Shown in pieces: positions 1-5,803 of a stretch of 10,075 bases of DNA (positions are counted from its first letter, which is position 1; every line of letters begins with the position of its first letter). The notes beneath the pieces are model-generated. The model worked only from the letters and a program-made list of their open reading frames with translations. It was not told the origin of the DNA and ran no database searches. Source of the stretch: Zhenpiania hominis (GTDB taxonomy: Bacteria; Bacillota; Clostridia; Peptostreptococcales; Anaerovoracaceae); contig NZ_JACRYT010000035.1 in assembly GCF_014333425.1 (NCBI RefSeq), positions 1-10,075 of the forward strand, read 5' to 3'. The position numbers and the translations under genes are program-made.

Positions 1-88
1 CATCGATATCAGAAATCCCTCCGGAATATGCTTTCTCCAATATTTTGTTGATGAGTTTTTTTGCGATTTGTTGTATAATTGTTTCCAT
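1..88 (-). CDS. ISLre2/UPF0236-family transposase, N-terminal 29 residues
   Basis: Partial gene running off the left edge. It starts with ATG at 88-86, with AAAGGA about 11 bases upstream on the minus strand. The visible protein begins METIIQQIAKK and continues through an ALSGEI-like segment (AYSGGISDID). As I recall the family, UPF0236/ISLre2 DDE-type transposases start with a similar short helical segment followed by S/GG-x-I-x-D-x-D. No catalytic region is visible. Its promoter would lie in 89-181, inside the IS end. The family call is recognition from memory of a short stretch, supported by the C-terminal fragment at the other edge and by the paired terminal repeats. Confidence 0.5.
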   Translation of the reverse strand, partial: METIIQQIAKKLINKILEKAYSGGISDID

Positions 89-181
89 AAGAGACCAGTT
101 CCTTTCGTGAGTTTTTGTGATGAAAACTATTTTATCATTTTGGAACTGTCTCTTTTTAGTTCTCTCTCAAAAATTCCACAA
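1..181 (-). mobile_element. ISLre2-like insertion sequence, 5' end (cut by window edge)
   Basis: Start-side end of an insertion sequence whose transposase is read on the minus strand. The terminal repeat read inward from 181 on the minus strand begins TTGTGGAATTTTTG. This matches 13 of 14 bases of the repeat starting at 9793 on the plus strand, in inverted arrangement. A second inner block (134-150, GACAGTTCCAAAATGAT on the minus strand) matches 9810-9826 at 16 of 17 bases. The boundary at 181 is where the match stops, so it is good to a base or two. The family call rests on the protein ends and is inference. Confidence 0.65.
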
Positions 182-464
182 TTATTTTACACTATCGAAA
201 TATAACTTCAAGGGTACTATCAAAAATGCAGGAAAAACCCTTTATACGAATTATAAATTCAAAGGGAAAACCAACTATACCTTTGTCGTTAAAAATACTG
301 GAAATTCAATCTTAACCGTAAAGGCAAAAAGGAAAGCCCATACTTATTCCACAGAAACGATCAAGGCCGGAAAAACCAGAACCGTAAATTTTTCTAATAT
401 AAAGGCGGCTACGGAATTTTACCTTGCTTTTGATGGGAGCTCGTTTTCTGGATATATCAAATAA
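117..464 (+). pseudogene. small secreted protein, C-terminal fragment truncated by the IS
   Basis: The reading frame is open from a GTG at 117, but the first ~22 codons (117-181) lie inside the IS end, so the native part is about 182-464 (roughly 94 residues). It has no signal peptide of its own. The native part is basic and threonine/lysine-rich, with beta-like pattern: LSKYNFKGTI, then TLYTNYKFKGKTNYTF, KNTGNSILTVKAKRK, TIKAGKTRTV, ending FYLAFDGSSFSGYIK. That alternation suggests a small extracellular beta-sandwich. The gene piece at 9538-9792, cut by the other IS copy, carries a signal peptide and a related W-N-L-A-T-x-G-K-Y-N segment, so both probably belong to one Lachnospiraceae-type secreted family of unknown function. 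Expression could only come from an IS promoter. Confidence 0.6.
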
Positions 465-505
465 AAAGTGTGTAGTGTTTAATATATCAAAACAGGAGAA
501 TAGTA

Positions 506-895
506 ATGCAAGAGAAAAAAGAAACAATTAAAGGATTATTCCAAATATCTCTCATATTAACTTTTTGGACAATTATACCTTGTAACAATACTCAAATCGT
601 TACATTGTTAGACAGGTTATCTCCAAAAGCAATGAACTCAGGAGTCTGGGCTGATGGATCTTTAATATATCTTCTCTGTTTTTTATTTACAATTTTAACA
701 TTTTTCTTGATATATGGCCGCAGAAAAAGACTCTTTATTGAAAAGACTATCTCTCGCAAAGATTTGAAGACTACAGGTATAGTCATAGCAATATACATAT
801 CTTTAATTTCAATATTATTAATACCTAGTGGTTATAATTTTGAAATTAGATATTTATTTTCTGTAAAAGGAGAAAGAATATGCCAGATATTTTAA
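506..895 (+). CDS. small integral membrane protein of unknown function
   Basis: The gene encodes 129 residues, with AGGAG seven bases ahead of the ATG. Three hydrophobic segments are visible at about residues 11-26, 52-70 and 88-107. A basic stretch (GRRKRLF, 71-77) follows the second segment and would lie in the cytoplasm by the positive-inside rule. No enzyme or transporter motif is visible and I do not recognise the family. It begins 41 bases after the truncated secreted-protein gene, and its last 16 bases overlap a 35-codon membrane-peptide gene, so the three look like one former transcription unit. The base composition is very AT-rich compared with rep and mob, suggesting that it belongs to the cargo rather than the backbone. 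A role as partner, exporter or immunity protein for the secreted protein is possible but unproven. Confidence 0.65.
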   Translation: MQEKKETIKGLFQISLILTFWTIIPCNNTQIVTLLDRLSPKAMNSGVWADGSLIYLLCFLFTILTFFLIYGRRKRLFIEKTISRKDLKTTGIVIAIYISLISILLIPSGYNFEIRYLFSVKGERICQIF

Positions 896-987
896 TGATA
901 TTTTTTATTTTACTTACACTTTCTTGTGTATGTTCACTTTTTTTAATATTATTTTTTGTATGGAAAATATATAAAAAATACAAATAG
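880..987 (+). CDS. 35-residue single-pass membrane peptide
   Basis: The ATG at 880 is preceded by AAAAGGAG with a seven-base spacer, a stronger ribosome site than many longer genes here have. The reading frame runs 35 codons to TAG at 985-987. The protein is one hydrophobic segment from about residue 4 to 28 (LMIFFILLTLSCVCSLF, then LILFFVW), ending in a basic tail KIYKKYK, which fits an N-out, C-in topology. It overlaps the end of the preceding membrane-protein gene by 16 bases in another frame, so translation is probably coupled. The function is unknown. A helper subunit of the upstream membrane protein or a small toxin are both possible, and nothing in the sequence decides between them. 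Confidence 0.6.
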   Translation: MPDILMIFFILLTLSCVCSLFLILFFVWKIYKKYK

Positions 988-1131
988 AACATATAAAAGG
1001 GAAATAGTGGGAACTATAAAATAAGTTTGCTCACGGTAGCATCATCTGGAAACAGCATGATAACTGCTTCCTTTTGGATTTCATGAAGAATACTCTATTA
1101 ATCGAAAAAATAAAGTGTGTAAATTGTTCGG
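988..1131. other. gap between the cargo operon and the terminator; nothing recognised
   Basis: About 145 AT-rich bases after the membrane-peptide gene and before the hairpin. Short reading frames occur, but none has a convincing ribosome site or protein-like composition. No RNA gene or repeat is apparent. Confidence 0.4.
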
Positions 1132-1176
1132 ATCAAGTAGCTGAAAACAACCATTTTCGGCTACTTGATATTTTAA
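1132..1176 (+). terminator. 16-bp stem hairpin between convergent units
   Basis: Bases 1132-1147 (ATCAAGTAGCTGAAAA) pair with 1154-1169 (TTTTCGGCTACTTGAT), with one G-T wobble and a six-base loop CAACCA. On the plus strand it is followed by TATTTTA, a fair rho-independent tail for the unit ending at 987. On the minus strand it lies just after the rep stop, but its tail there is not U-rich. Confidence 0.65.
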
Positions 1177-2510
1177 ATCCACCACTTATAAACCGTAGGT
1201 TTACTCAAACCAGTTTCTCTGATACAGTCTGCTTTCTTTCCGTTCGGGTGAAATCTCCGCCATTCCCGGACAGTCTGCTCCTGGGTCGGTCTGCCCTCTG
1301 GAGCTTTCATGGGTAAATCTATAGCTTTCATATCTTCTTTTCTTCTCCTAGCTAAATATAAATGCTGTTTTTGTTTTAACCCATTTCGCTTATTCTTTTC
1401 TATAGAAATCCCCGAAAGCCTTGATATATCATCGATTGGAAATGTCGCAAATTGCACATCATAACATTCGAGAGCGCTGTTTACATCGTCTACTGTAAAC
1501 GGCTGATCAGGCTTCCTGCTATTCAGTTCGGATACAAGTTCATACGCCTGTTTTTTCACTTCCTCATATGGAATCCCACACTTCACCGCATAGATAACCA
1601 GCATCATGATACACCAATATCGATGCCCATACGTAGCTCCATCAACGGGATGCAACATTTTTCGAATCCACCAGTCATATAAATCCCGTTTACATTTCCA
1701 GTGCCCTTTTTCATGCTCTCCGTTTACAATCACCTTCTCATACCACTGCGGAAACTTCTTCTTTGCTTCTTCCAGAGTATATTGGCTCTCTATCCACAGT
1801 TCTTCTTTGTTAAATTCCATCTGCGCCATAGAAAAAAGTTCTTCAAGCTTATAACATTCGTCCCGCAGACACCATACGGTCATATTCTCTTTTGTACCAG
1901 CAATCATAAAAGACTGATCATAAGACTGATACTGTACTTTCTCGTTATTACTCGTATACTGGTTCCATAGCCACTTGGTCATTCCATATTTCAAACTTTT
2001 AAGCTGTACTTTTATTTTCGGATAAAGACGTACCGGCTCATCAAAAATGTAATACAAATGGACCCCTCTTCCGCTGCGTGAAACAACAAGGAAATTCGGT
2101 GTAGGATAAACACGATGCTCGTCCTGACAACCATATAAAAAGCGATTCAACGTAACGTCGTCAACGTCATCAATATCAAAAATAAGACCAAAACACCGAT
2201 CCGCATGTTCCTTGTCCTTCTTTCGTCCATAATAACTCACAGCATTCAATAAATTACTAGGTTCTTTTCTTGCTTCCCGAAGCTGTTCCAGAAACGTGTC
2301 TTCCAGCAGGATATACCGTTTCATTTTTCCCTTGTAATTTTCTCTATCGTTAATATAAACAATAGGGTTCCCCTTAAAATCCTCACTTCCCTCTGCACGA
2401 TATTCTCCCTGTCTTTGAATATAATGCGCACCTATATGAAAAAGCCTAGTATATAACTCATCTGGCGTGCTCTTTCTTGCACCGTATTTTACTAAAATAT
2501 TTAGAAGCAT
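1173..2510 (-). CDS. plasmid replication protein with primase-type (AEP-like) core
   Basis: The gene encodes 445 residues, with AGAGGA ahead of the ATG. The centre carries the signature of archaeo-eukaryotic-type primase domains: LIFDIDD (D112 and D114, metal-binding DxD), SRSGRGVHLYYIF (residues 144-156, the S-x-H-type nucleotide motif with H151) and YDQSFMIAGT (D198, third acidic residue). Residues 270-360 form a helical region like those that follow AEP cores in plasmid Rep proteins. The end (about 412-445, KADCIRETGLSKPTVYKWW) is a helix-turn-helix likely to touch DNA. It is the only replication gene in the window, so it probably initiates or primes plasmid replication. Its leader has a good promoter (2582-2610), direct repeats, and possible read-through from the mob side. 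Which DNA it binds is not shown; the 42-bp repeats near 6570 are one candidate. Confidence 0.7.
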   Translation of the reverse strand: MLLNILVKYGARKSTPDELYTRLFHIGAHYIQRQGEYRAEGSEDFKGNPIVYINDRENYKGKMKRYILLEDTFLEQLREARKEPSNLLNAVSYYGRKKDKEHADRCFGLIFDIDDVDDVTLNRFLYGCQDEHRVYPTPNFLVVSRSGRGVHLYYIFDEPVRLYPKIKVQLKSLKYGMTKWLWNQYTSNNEKVQYQSYDQSFMIAGTKENMTVWCLRDECYKLEELFSMAQMEFNKEELWIESQYTLEEAKKKFPQWYEKVIVNGEHEKGHWKCKRDLYDWWIRKMLHPVDGATYGHRYWCIMMLVIYAVKCGIPYEEVKKQAYELVSELNSRKPDQPFTVDDVNSALECYDVQFATFPIDDISRLSGISIEKNKRNGLKQKQHLYLARRRKEDMKAIDLPMKAPEGRPTQEQTVREWRRFHPNGKKADCIRETGLSKPTVYKWWI

Positions 2511-2517
2511 AATCTAG

Positions 2518-2668
2518 TTTCCTCTCCCTATACTACGGGACGTATTATTATCAATAGGTTATTTTACCTTTTTACCCCCAAATTATAACAGACTTTTTCT
2601 TGCCTGTCTATTTCCCTCTCCCTACAAAAGGGGGCTTATATTATCAATACAGTTTTTTTACCTTTTTT
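2518..2668 (-). repeat. pair of ~57-bp direct repeats in the rep leader
   Basis: Copy A (2518-2573) and copy B (2611-2668) share the cores CTCTCCCTA, TATTATCAATA and TTTTACCTTTTT in the same order and spacing, differing mainly in the middle. On the minus strand, copy A ends with the rep ribosome site (AGGGAGAGGAAA), and copy B contains a matching site that has no start codon after it. The promoter for rep lies between the two copies. They may be binding sites for Rep or an inhibitor, or the trace of a duplication of the start region. Confidence 0.6.
2582..2610 (-). promoter_or_regulatory. promoter for rep
   Basis: On the minus strand TAGACA (2610-2605), a 17-base spacer and TATAAT (2587-2582). 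Transcription would begin near 2575, giving a leader of about 65 bases that includes repeat copy A. Confidence 0.65.
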
Positions 2669-2905
2669 GATGATTATAAACCTGCCCTATCTGGCGGCCA
2701 AATTTCCCTGCCGCTGACACTTTTTCTATATACTGGTTCTCTGTTTTCCCCTCTGAAGGCTTAAATTTTCGATTTCAGCGTTTTTTCCGATTCCACCGTC
2801 ATATTTCTACCACACCCAAGTTTTTCTTTGCTAAAAACGGCATTTTACGCTTTCCATGGTTGTCACTTTGTCATCACCTGCTTTATTCCATATGATTATA
2901 TTCAC
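2658..2905 (-). pseudogene. decayed or frame-interrupted small gene in the rep leader
   Basis: A GTG at 2905 follows an excellent ribosome site (GGAGG, seven bases away) and opens a 24-codon frame, MNIIIWNKAGDDKVTT..., that ends in TAG at 2833-2831. Protein-like sequence then continues in shifted frames: MPFLAKKNLGVVEI (2843-2799), MTVESEKTLKSKI (2802-2761), and an open stretch KPSEGKTENQYIEKVSAAGK continuing to TAA at 2660-2658. Each step needs a single-base change, two of them in A or T runs, to become one frame of about 80 codons. This reads as a degraded gene, a frameshift-regulated leader, or base-calling errors in homopolymers. It could instead be chance plus a short leader peptide. No family is recognised. 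Confidence 0.35.
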
Positions 2906-2946
2906 TGGCTCACCTCCCTCCTGCTGGAAAGAGTCGCAGTATGCCT

Positions 2947-2976
2947 ATTATATCACCTCAAATAAATTCGTTTCAA
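2947..2976 (-). promoter_or_regulatory. promoter reading from the end of mob toward rep
   Basis: On the minus strand TTGAAA (2976-2971), an 18-base spacer and TATAAT (2952-2947) preceded by TGA (extended -10). It starts eight bases after the relaxase stop and feeds the strong ribosome site ahead of the GTG at 2905. Confidence 0.6.
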
Positions 2977-2983
2977 TCTAAGA

Positions 2984-4264
2984 TCAGCGGCTCCGACCAC
3001 GGTCTTTTTTTGTATGGAGCCTCTCTGACGGGTTCCTTTCCTTTTCTTTTCTGATGTCATGAAAAGCTGGAGAATACTTTCCCGTCTCTGGAGCTTTCTT
3101 AGCAGAAATCTTCGCTTCGAGTTCCTTCCATTCATCGTTCCGATCCAATTCAAAAAAGTACTGTTGCTCTAAGCTTTCACGCTTCTTCCGGAGATACTCC
3201 AGTTCAAGGTTCAGCATGGGAATAGTTTCCTTCGCCTCATCATCGGCATCCGGATGCGCCTTTTGTACTTGCTCTTTTTCCGTTTCTTTTTCCAAGATCC
3301 GTTGTTCGCAGACCGTTAGTTTCTGATCCAGTTCCAGGAGCTGACGCTCCCCATATCCGAAATCATAGGGAATCGTTCCGATCTGTTCCATCGCTTGCTG
3401 GCTGCTCCGGAACAACGTACGAATCGCCTGATTGATGGTTCGAATTTCCTGATTCATCGTTCGTATTTTCCTATTTTGTTCGCACCGTTCGGAAGGCGTT
3501 CCCTGCTGTTCCATGCTTCTTGCTGCCGCCCCTTCATGGATCATTGGAATCTGTTCTTTCCCCTGCCGCTCATAGCTTCTGTGATCGATGGACAAAGGGA
3601 TCACTTTGCCGGCTAGATAGCGATTACAGGTTTTTGCCCAGTTCTTTCTCCAGATTTCCGCCATATCCGGATGGCTCCATCCTGTTCTCTCCGCGATGGT
3701 TCGTTTCCATAACTTTCTCCCTCTGGCGCCGATCTTCTGTTCTCCCGTTTGTGGATCAAGAACCGGGATTCGTTCTCCGTTCCAGTCCAACTCATAGACT
3801 TTTTTCTCCTTAGCTCCCCACTCCCCATTTTCTTTGAATGGACGGGTTGTCAGCATAATATGCGCATGAGGATTTCCATCTCCCTTGTCATGCAACGACC
3901 AGTCCGCACACATACCAACCGAAACAAAATTCCCCTTCACATAACTCTGCACCGCTTCAATCTGTTCCATCCTGGACAACTCCCTGGGAAGTGCAACTTC
4001 GATTTCTCTGGCCAGCTGCGCATTGCGGTTGGTTTCAATTTTTTGTACGGCGTTCCATAATATTTCCCGGTTCTTATACTCCTTCGGAGCAAAACTCGGC
4101 AGGAGGACTTCGGAATAAACAATTCCCTGTTTCCGGGTGTAATCGTGAACGATTCCTGTTTCCTGATCCAACATTTTTTCACCTGCGCGATAGGAAGAAG
4201 ATGCAACTGAAGATTGTCCTTTGGATCGTCCAATAATCTTAATCGAGCAATGAAAAATTGCCAT
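2984..4264 (-). CDS. mobA: MOBQ (MobA/MobL) relaxase
   Basis: The gene encodes 426 residues, with AAGGAGG nine bases before the ATG. MobA/MobL relaxases cut one strand at the transfer origin, stay linked to its 5' end through a tyrosine, and lead the strand into the recipient through another element's type IV secretion channel. The N-terminal motif SVASSSYRAGEK places the likely catalytic tyrosine at Y25. LHDKGDGNPHAHIML (residues 124-138) supplies the metal-binding histidines H125, H133 and H135. The conserved AREIEVALPREL (85-96) is present, as is the usual domain end DHRSYERQGKEQIP (227-240). The remainder (about 255-426) is charged and mostly coiled-coil, with no primase domain as in RSF1010 MobA. 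The matching oriT lies 45-75 bases upstream of the start. No coupling protein or secretion genes are present, so transfer would depend on a helper element. Confidence 0.92.
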   Translation of the reverse strand: MAIFHCSIKIIGRSKGQSSVASSSYRAGEKMLDQETGIVHDYTRKQGIVYSEVLLPSFAPKEYKNREILWNAVQKIETNRNAQLAREIEVALPRELSRMEQIEAVQSYVKGNFVSVGMCADWSLHDKGDGNPHAHIMLTTRPFKENGEWGAKEKKVYELDWNGERIPVLDPQTGEQKIGARGRKLWKRTIAERTGWSHPDMAEIWRKNWAKTCNRYLAGKVIPLSIDHRSYERQGKEQIPMIHEGAAARSMEQQGTPSERCEQNRKIRTMNQEIRTINQAIRTLFRSSQQAMEQIGTIPYDFGYGERQLLELDQKLTVCEQRILEKETEKEQVQKAHPDADDEAKETIPMLNLELEYLRKKRESLEQQYFFELDRNDEWKELEAKISAKKAPETGKYSPAFHDIRKEKERNPSERLHTKKDRGRSR

Positions 4265-4308
4265 AACGTAAATCCTCCTTTTTTGAAATATGGTTTCTCA
4301 CGCGCGCA

Positions 4309-4346
4309 ACGGACATACGTAGTGTGTCCGTAAGTGCGCCCTTACG
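4309..4346 (+). other. oriT: origin of transfer (oriT) with MOBQ nic site
   Basis: A hairpin (ACGGACA 4309-4315 with TGTCCGT 4325-4331) is directly followed by TAAGTGCGCCCTTA (4331-4344). The core TAAGTGCG/CCCT matches the nic region known from MOBQ systems such as RSF1010 and pIP501, and the inverted repeat on its 5' side is the usual arrangement. By analogy, nicking is expected on this strand between 4338 and 4339. The site lies in the 5' leader of the relaxase gene, so relaxase binding could also affect its own expression. Confidence 0.88.
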
Positions 4347-4355
4347 GGTTTCTCC

Positions 4356-4384
4356 ATTATATCATGCTAACTTTTCTTGATCAA
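4356..4384 (-). promoter_or_regulatory. relaxase gene promoter
   Basis: On the minus strand TTGATC (4384-4379), a 17-base spacer and TATAAT (4361-4356) preceded by TGA (extended -10). The transcript would cover oriT before reaching the relaxase start at 4264. Confidence 0.7.
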
Positions 4385-4391
4385 TCTTTCG

Positions 4392-4400
4392 TGATATAAT
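4392..4400 (+). promoter_or_regulatory. divergent extended -10 for the DUF3847-like gene
   Basis: TGATATAAT, an extended -10 with only a weak -35. It is the exact inverted copy of 4356-4364 (ATTATATCA), so the two divergent promoters are mirror images around the TTGATCAA palindrome at 4377-4384. Confidence 0.5.
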
Positions 4401-4432
4401 AAAACAAAATAACCGGGAATGGAGAATCATAC

Positions 4433-4744
4433 ATGGCAAAATCATACGAGGAAAAAATTCAAAATATTGATGAAAAAATGGCGCAGCTAAAGCAACAGAA
4501 AAAGGCACTTATCGCAAAAGAAAAAGAGAAAGAACGAAAAGCAAGAACACGCCGATTAATCCAAAAGGGCGCCCTGGTTGAAAAATATCTCCCAGGCCTG
4601 GAAGAAGATCGCCTGGCTCATGCGCTGGAACTGACAAGGCTCTTTCTTCTAGCAGAACGAAAAGAAGGAACCGAACTGACTGCAGAGAATCTGAGTTATT
4701 TAGCAGCTATGCTTCATGCGAATATCCCTGCTTCAGGAGAATAG
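4433..4744 (+). CDS. DUF3847-like small mobilization-region protein
   Basis: The gene encodes 103 residues, with GGAG eight bases before the ATG. The N-terminal half is a highly charged helix, probably a coiled coil (residues 5-37: KIQNIDEKMAQLKQQKK, then ALIAKEKEKERK). It leads into ARTRRLIQKGALVEKYLPGLEE, a pattern I associate with DUF3847 proteins found beside MOBQ relaxases. The rest, to AAMLHANIPASGE, is helical. Divergent placement across oriT from the relaxase suggests a MobC-like relaxosome accessory or a regulator of the oriT promoters. That role is inferred from position, and no nuclease or classical DNA-binding motif is obvious. A 38-codon ORF follows after 15 bases. Confidence 0.7.
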   Translation: MAKSYEEKIQNIDEKMAQLKQQKKALIAKEKEKERKARTRRLIQKGALVEKYLPGLEEDRLAHALELTRLFLLAERKEGTELTAENLSYLAAMLHANIPASGE

Positions 4745-4759
4745 TCCAGGAGCAAAAAA

Positions 4760-4876
4760 ATGGCTTTAGAGGCATGCAAACCCTTGAAACAGAGTTTTCC
4801 CTGCACGGATAAAAAAATTGATTGGAAAGGATACATAAAATTCCTTGACCATAATAAGAGAATCGCATACAATTAA
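4760..4876 (+). CDS. 38-residue hypothetical protein downstream of the DUF3847-like gene
   Basis: The ATG at 4760 is preceded by AGGAG with a seven-base spacer and starts 15 bases after the preceding stop, so it is probably co-transcribed. The protein starts MALEACKPLKQSFPC, continues IDWKGYIKFLD and ends NKRIAYN. It has two cysteines (residues 6 and 15), is basic and soluble, and has no membrane segment. The final codons contain the promoter of the following toxin-antitoxin operon. I do not recognise the family. The ribosome site and spacing are the main reasons to believe in it. Confidence 0.45.
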   Translation: MALEACKPLKQSFPCTDKKIDWKGYIKFLDHNKRIAYN

Positions 4877-4907
4877 AGTACATATAACCGTACATATATA
4901 CGTACTT
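4845..4907 (+). promoter_or_regulatory. promoter and operator of the yefM/yoeB-type operon
   Basis: TTGACC (4845-4850), a 17-base spacer and TACAAT (4868-4873) form a near-consensus promoter. Immediately downstream, 4876-4907 is an imperfect 32-bp palindrome with arms AAGTAC and GTACTT and three GTAC cores (GTACATATA twice, then TATACGTAC). YefM-type antitoxins are known to repress their own operon through sites with a TGTACA-like core, so this is the likely autoregulatory operator, covering the transcription start. Confidence 0.75.
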
Positions 4908-4929
4908 AAAAAAGAGGGGGGAGATACAC

Positions 4930-5244
4930 ATGATTGCAACAAAACCGCTTGATCTGAGAAGTAATTTAAAGAAATATATGGACGTTGCTTTTAAAGGCGA
5001 GCCGGTCGTAATTGCACGACCAAAAAACGAAAACGTGGTTATGGTATCGGAAAAAGATTACAACGAGCTGACAAAGGCTAAACAGAACGCCGAGTATCTG
5101 AAGCGCATAGACCGCAGCCGTGAACAGTGGAAAGAAAGCCAGACGATATCTTTTTCGATGGAGGAACTGCAGACCATGGAATCAGACGATTGGAAACCTA
5201 CGCAGAAGGTTAGAGATTTTATGGAGCACATGAAGCATGAATGA
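4930..5244 (+). CDS. yefM: Phd/YefM-family antitoxin
   Basis: The gene encodes 104 residues, with a G-rich ribosome site (GAGGGGGGAG) before the ATG. The N-terminal domain fits Phd/YefM: LDLRSNLKKYMDVAFKGEP (residues 7-25), then VVIARPKNENVVMVSEKDYNEL (26-47), the fold that dimerises and binds operator DNA. The C-terminal region (about 60-104) is charged and helical, as expected for the disordered segment that wraps and neutralises the toxin. It contains the extra FSMEELQTMESDDW stretch common in longer Gram-positive members. The gene overlaps the toxin start by eight bases, giving coupled translation. The dyad-rich operator upstream implies autorepression with the toxin as co-repressor, which is established for the family. 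Confidence 0.9.
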   Translation: MIATKPLDLRSNLKKYMDVAFKGEPVVIARPKNENVVMVSEKDYNELTKAKQNAEYLKRIDRSREQWKESQTISFSMEELQTMESDDWKPTQKVRDFMEHMKHE

Positions 5245-5503
5245 TTTTACTTTCACAGCGCAGGGTTTTTCTGACTATCTGTACTGGCAAAAACAGGATA
5301 AAAAAACGCTGAAAAAGATAAATGCTCTGCTGGCCGATATACAGAGAAACGGAGCCATGCAGGGCATCGGAAAGCCGGAGCCATTGAAATACCGGTCTGG
5401 TTATAGCCGCCGAATCGATGACAAGAACCGGCTTGTATATGATATTGACGAGTTGCAGAATATCGTCATATTAAGTTGTAAAGATCACTATGATGAAAGA
5501 TAA
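5237..5503 (+). CDS. yoeB: YoeB/Txe-family mRNA interferase toxin
   Basis: The gene encodes 88 residues, close to the usual family length of about 84. YoeB toxins bind the ribosomal A site and cut mRNA during translation. Family landmarks are all present: DYLYWQKQDKKTLKKIN (residues 13-29), GIGKPEPLKY (43-52), SRRIDDKNRLVYDI (57-70), and the terminal CKDHYDER. The expected catalytic residues appear as E48, R65, H84 and Y85, so the toxin looks active. It overlaps the antitoxin gene by eight bases and is followed 12 bases later by a strong terminator. In a plasmid setting it would serve post-segregational killing. Confidence 0.93.
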   Translation: MNDFTFTAQGFSDYLYWQKQDKKTLKKINALLADIQRNGAMQGIGKPEPLKYRSGYSRRIDDKNRLVYDIDELQNIVILSCKDHYDER

Positions 5504-5514
5504 AGCCTTCTGCC

Positions 5515-5543
5515 AAAAGAGCGAACCCGGTTCGCTCTTTTTT
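5515..5543. terminator. rho-independent terminator, usable in both directions
   Basis: AAAAGAGCGAAC pairs perfectly with GTTCGCTCTTTT around a CCG loop and is followed by a T run. It ends the toxin operon and, read on the minus strand, the convergent ribbon-helix-helix gene. Confidence 0.88.
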
Positions 5544-5576
5544 ATCAGCAGCATCCAATTCTATGAAGCTTTCAAA

Positions 5577-5774
5577 TTATTTCTTTCTGTCCGGATCAAC
5601 CAGCTCCACTTCTTTCAGTGCTTCTCGAATCAGGATTGTCAAAAATTCGTTCCGGGATAGCTCCGTCTGGCTTACCAGTTCATTAATCTGTTCACTTAAC
5701 TGTAACGGGATTCTTAGTGAAAACGAAGTATATCCGTCCTCCCCTTTTTGTTTTTTTATCTGTATTTTTCCCAT
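5577..5774 (-). CDS. ribbon-helix-helix (Arc/CopG-type) DNA-binding protein
   Basis: The gene encodes 65 residues from the ATG at 5774, which has GGAG 12 bases upstream. A longer frame opens at 5804 (75 residues), but its ATG has no ribosome site. A lysine-rich tail precedes the predicted DNA-contacting strand YTSFSLRIP (residues 15-23), then helix LQLSEQINELVSQ and turn-helix LSRNEFLTILIREALKEV, the standard ribbon-helix-helix order. Such proteins act as dimers of short operator repeats, as copy-number repressors, antitoxins or relaxosome components. It is divergent from a DUF6809-like gene, and the space between holds three TTTACATTTTAGT-like repeats that are likely its operators. No toxin partner is adjacent on its own strand, so copy or transcription control is more likely than an antitoxin role. 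Confidence 0.75.
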   Translation of the reverse strand: MGKIQIKKQKGEDGYTSFSLRIPLQLSEQINELVSQTELSRNEFLTILIREALKEVELVDPDRKK

Positions 5775-5803
5775 ATTCTGCTCGTTCTCCTTTTTTCTTG
5801 TCA

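Noticed and set aside
109..117. GAGTTTTTG, also present at 9798-9806, as a 9-bp target duplication of one IS insertion
   Set aside because: The right copy is inside the terminal inverted repeat and the left copy lies inside the IS upstream of the transposase, so neither is flanking DNA.
1074..1316. 80-residue plus-strand frame across the terminator and rep end
   Set aside because: Runs through a strong hairpin and antisense to the rep C-terminus; no ribosome site.
3395..4236. Several plus-strand frames over the relaxase gene
   Set aside because: Antisense shadows of a well-supported relaxase; no ribosome sites or family features.
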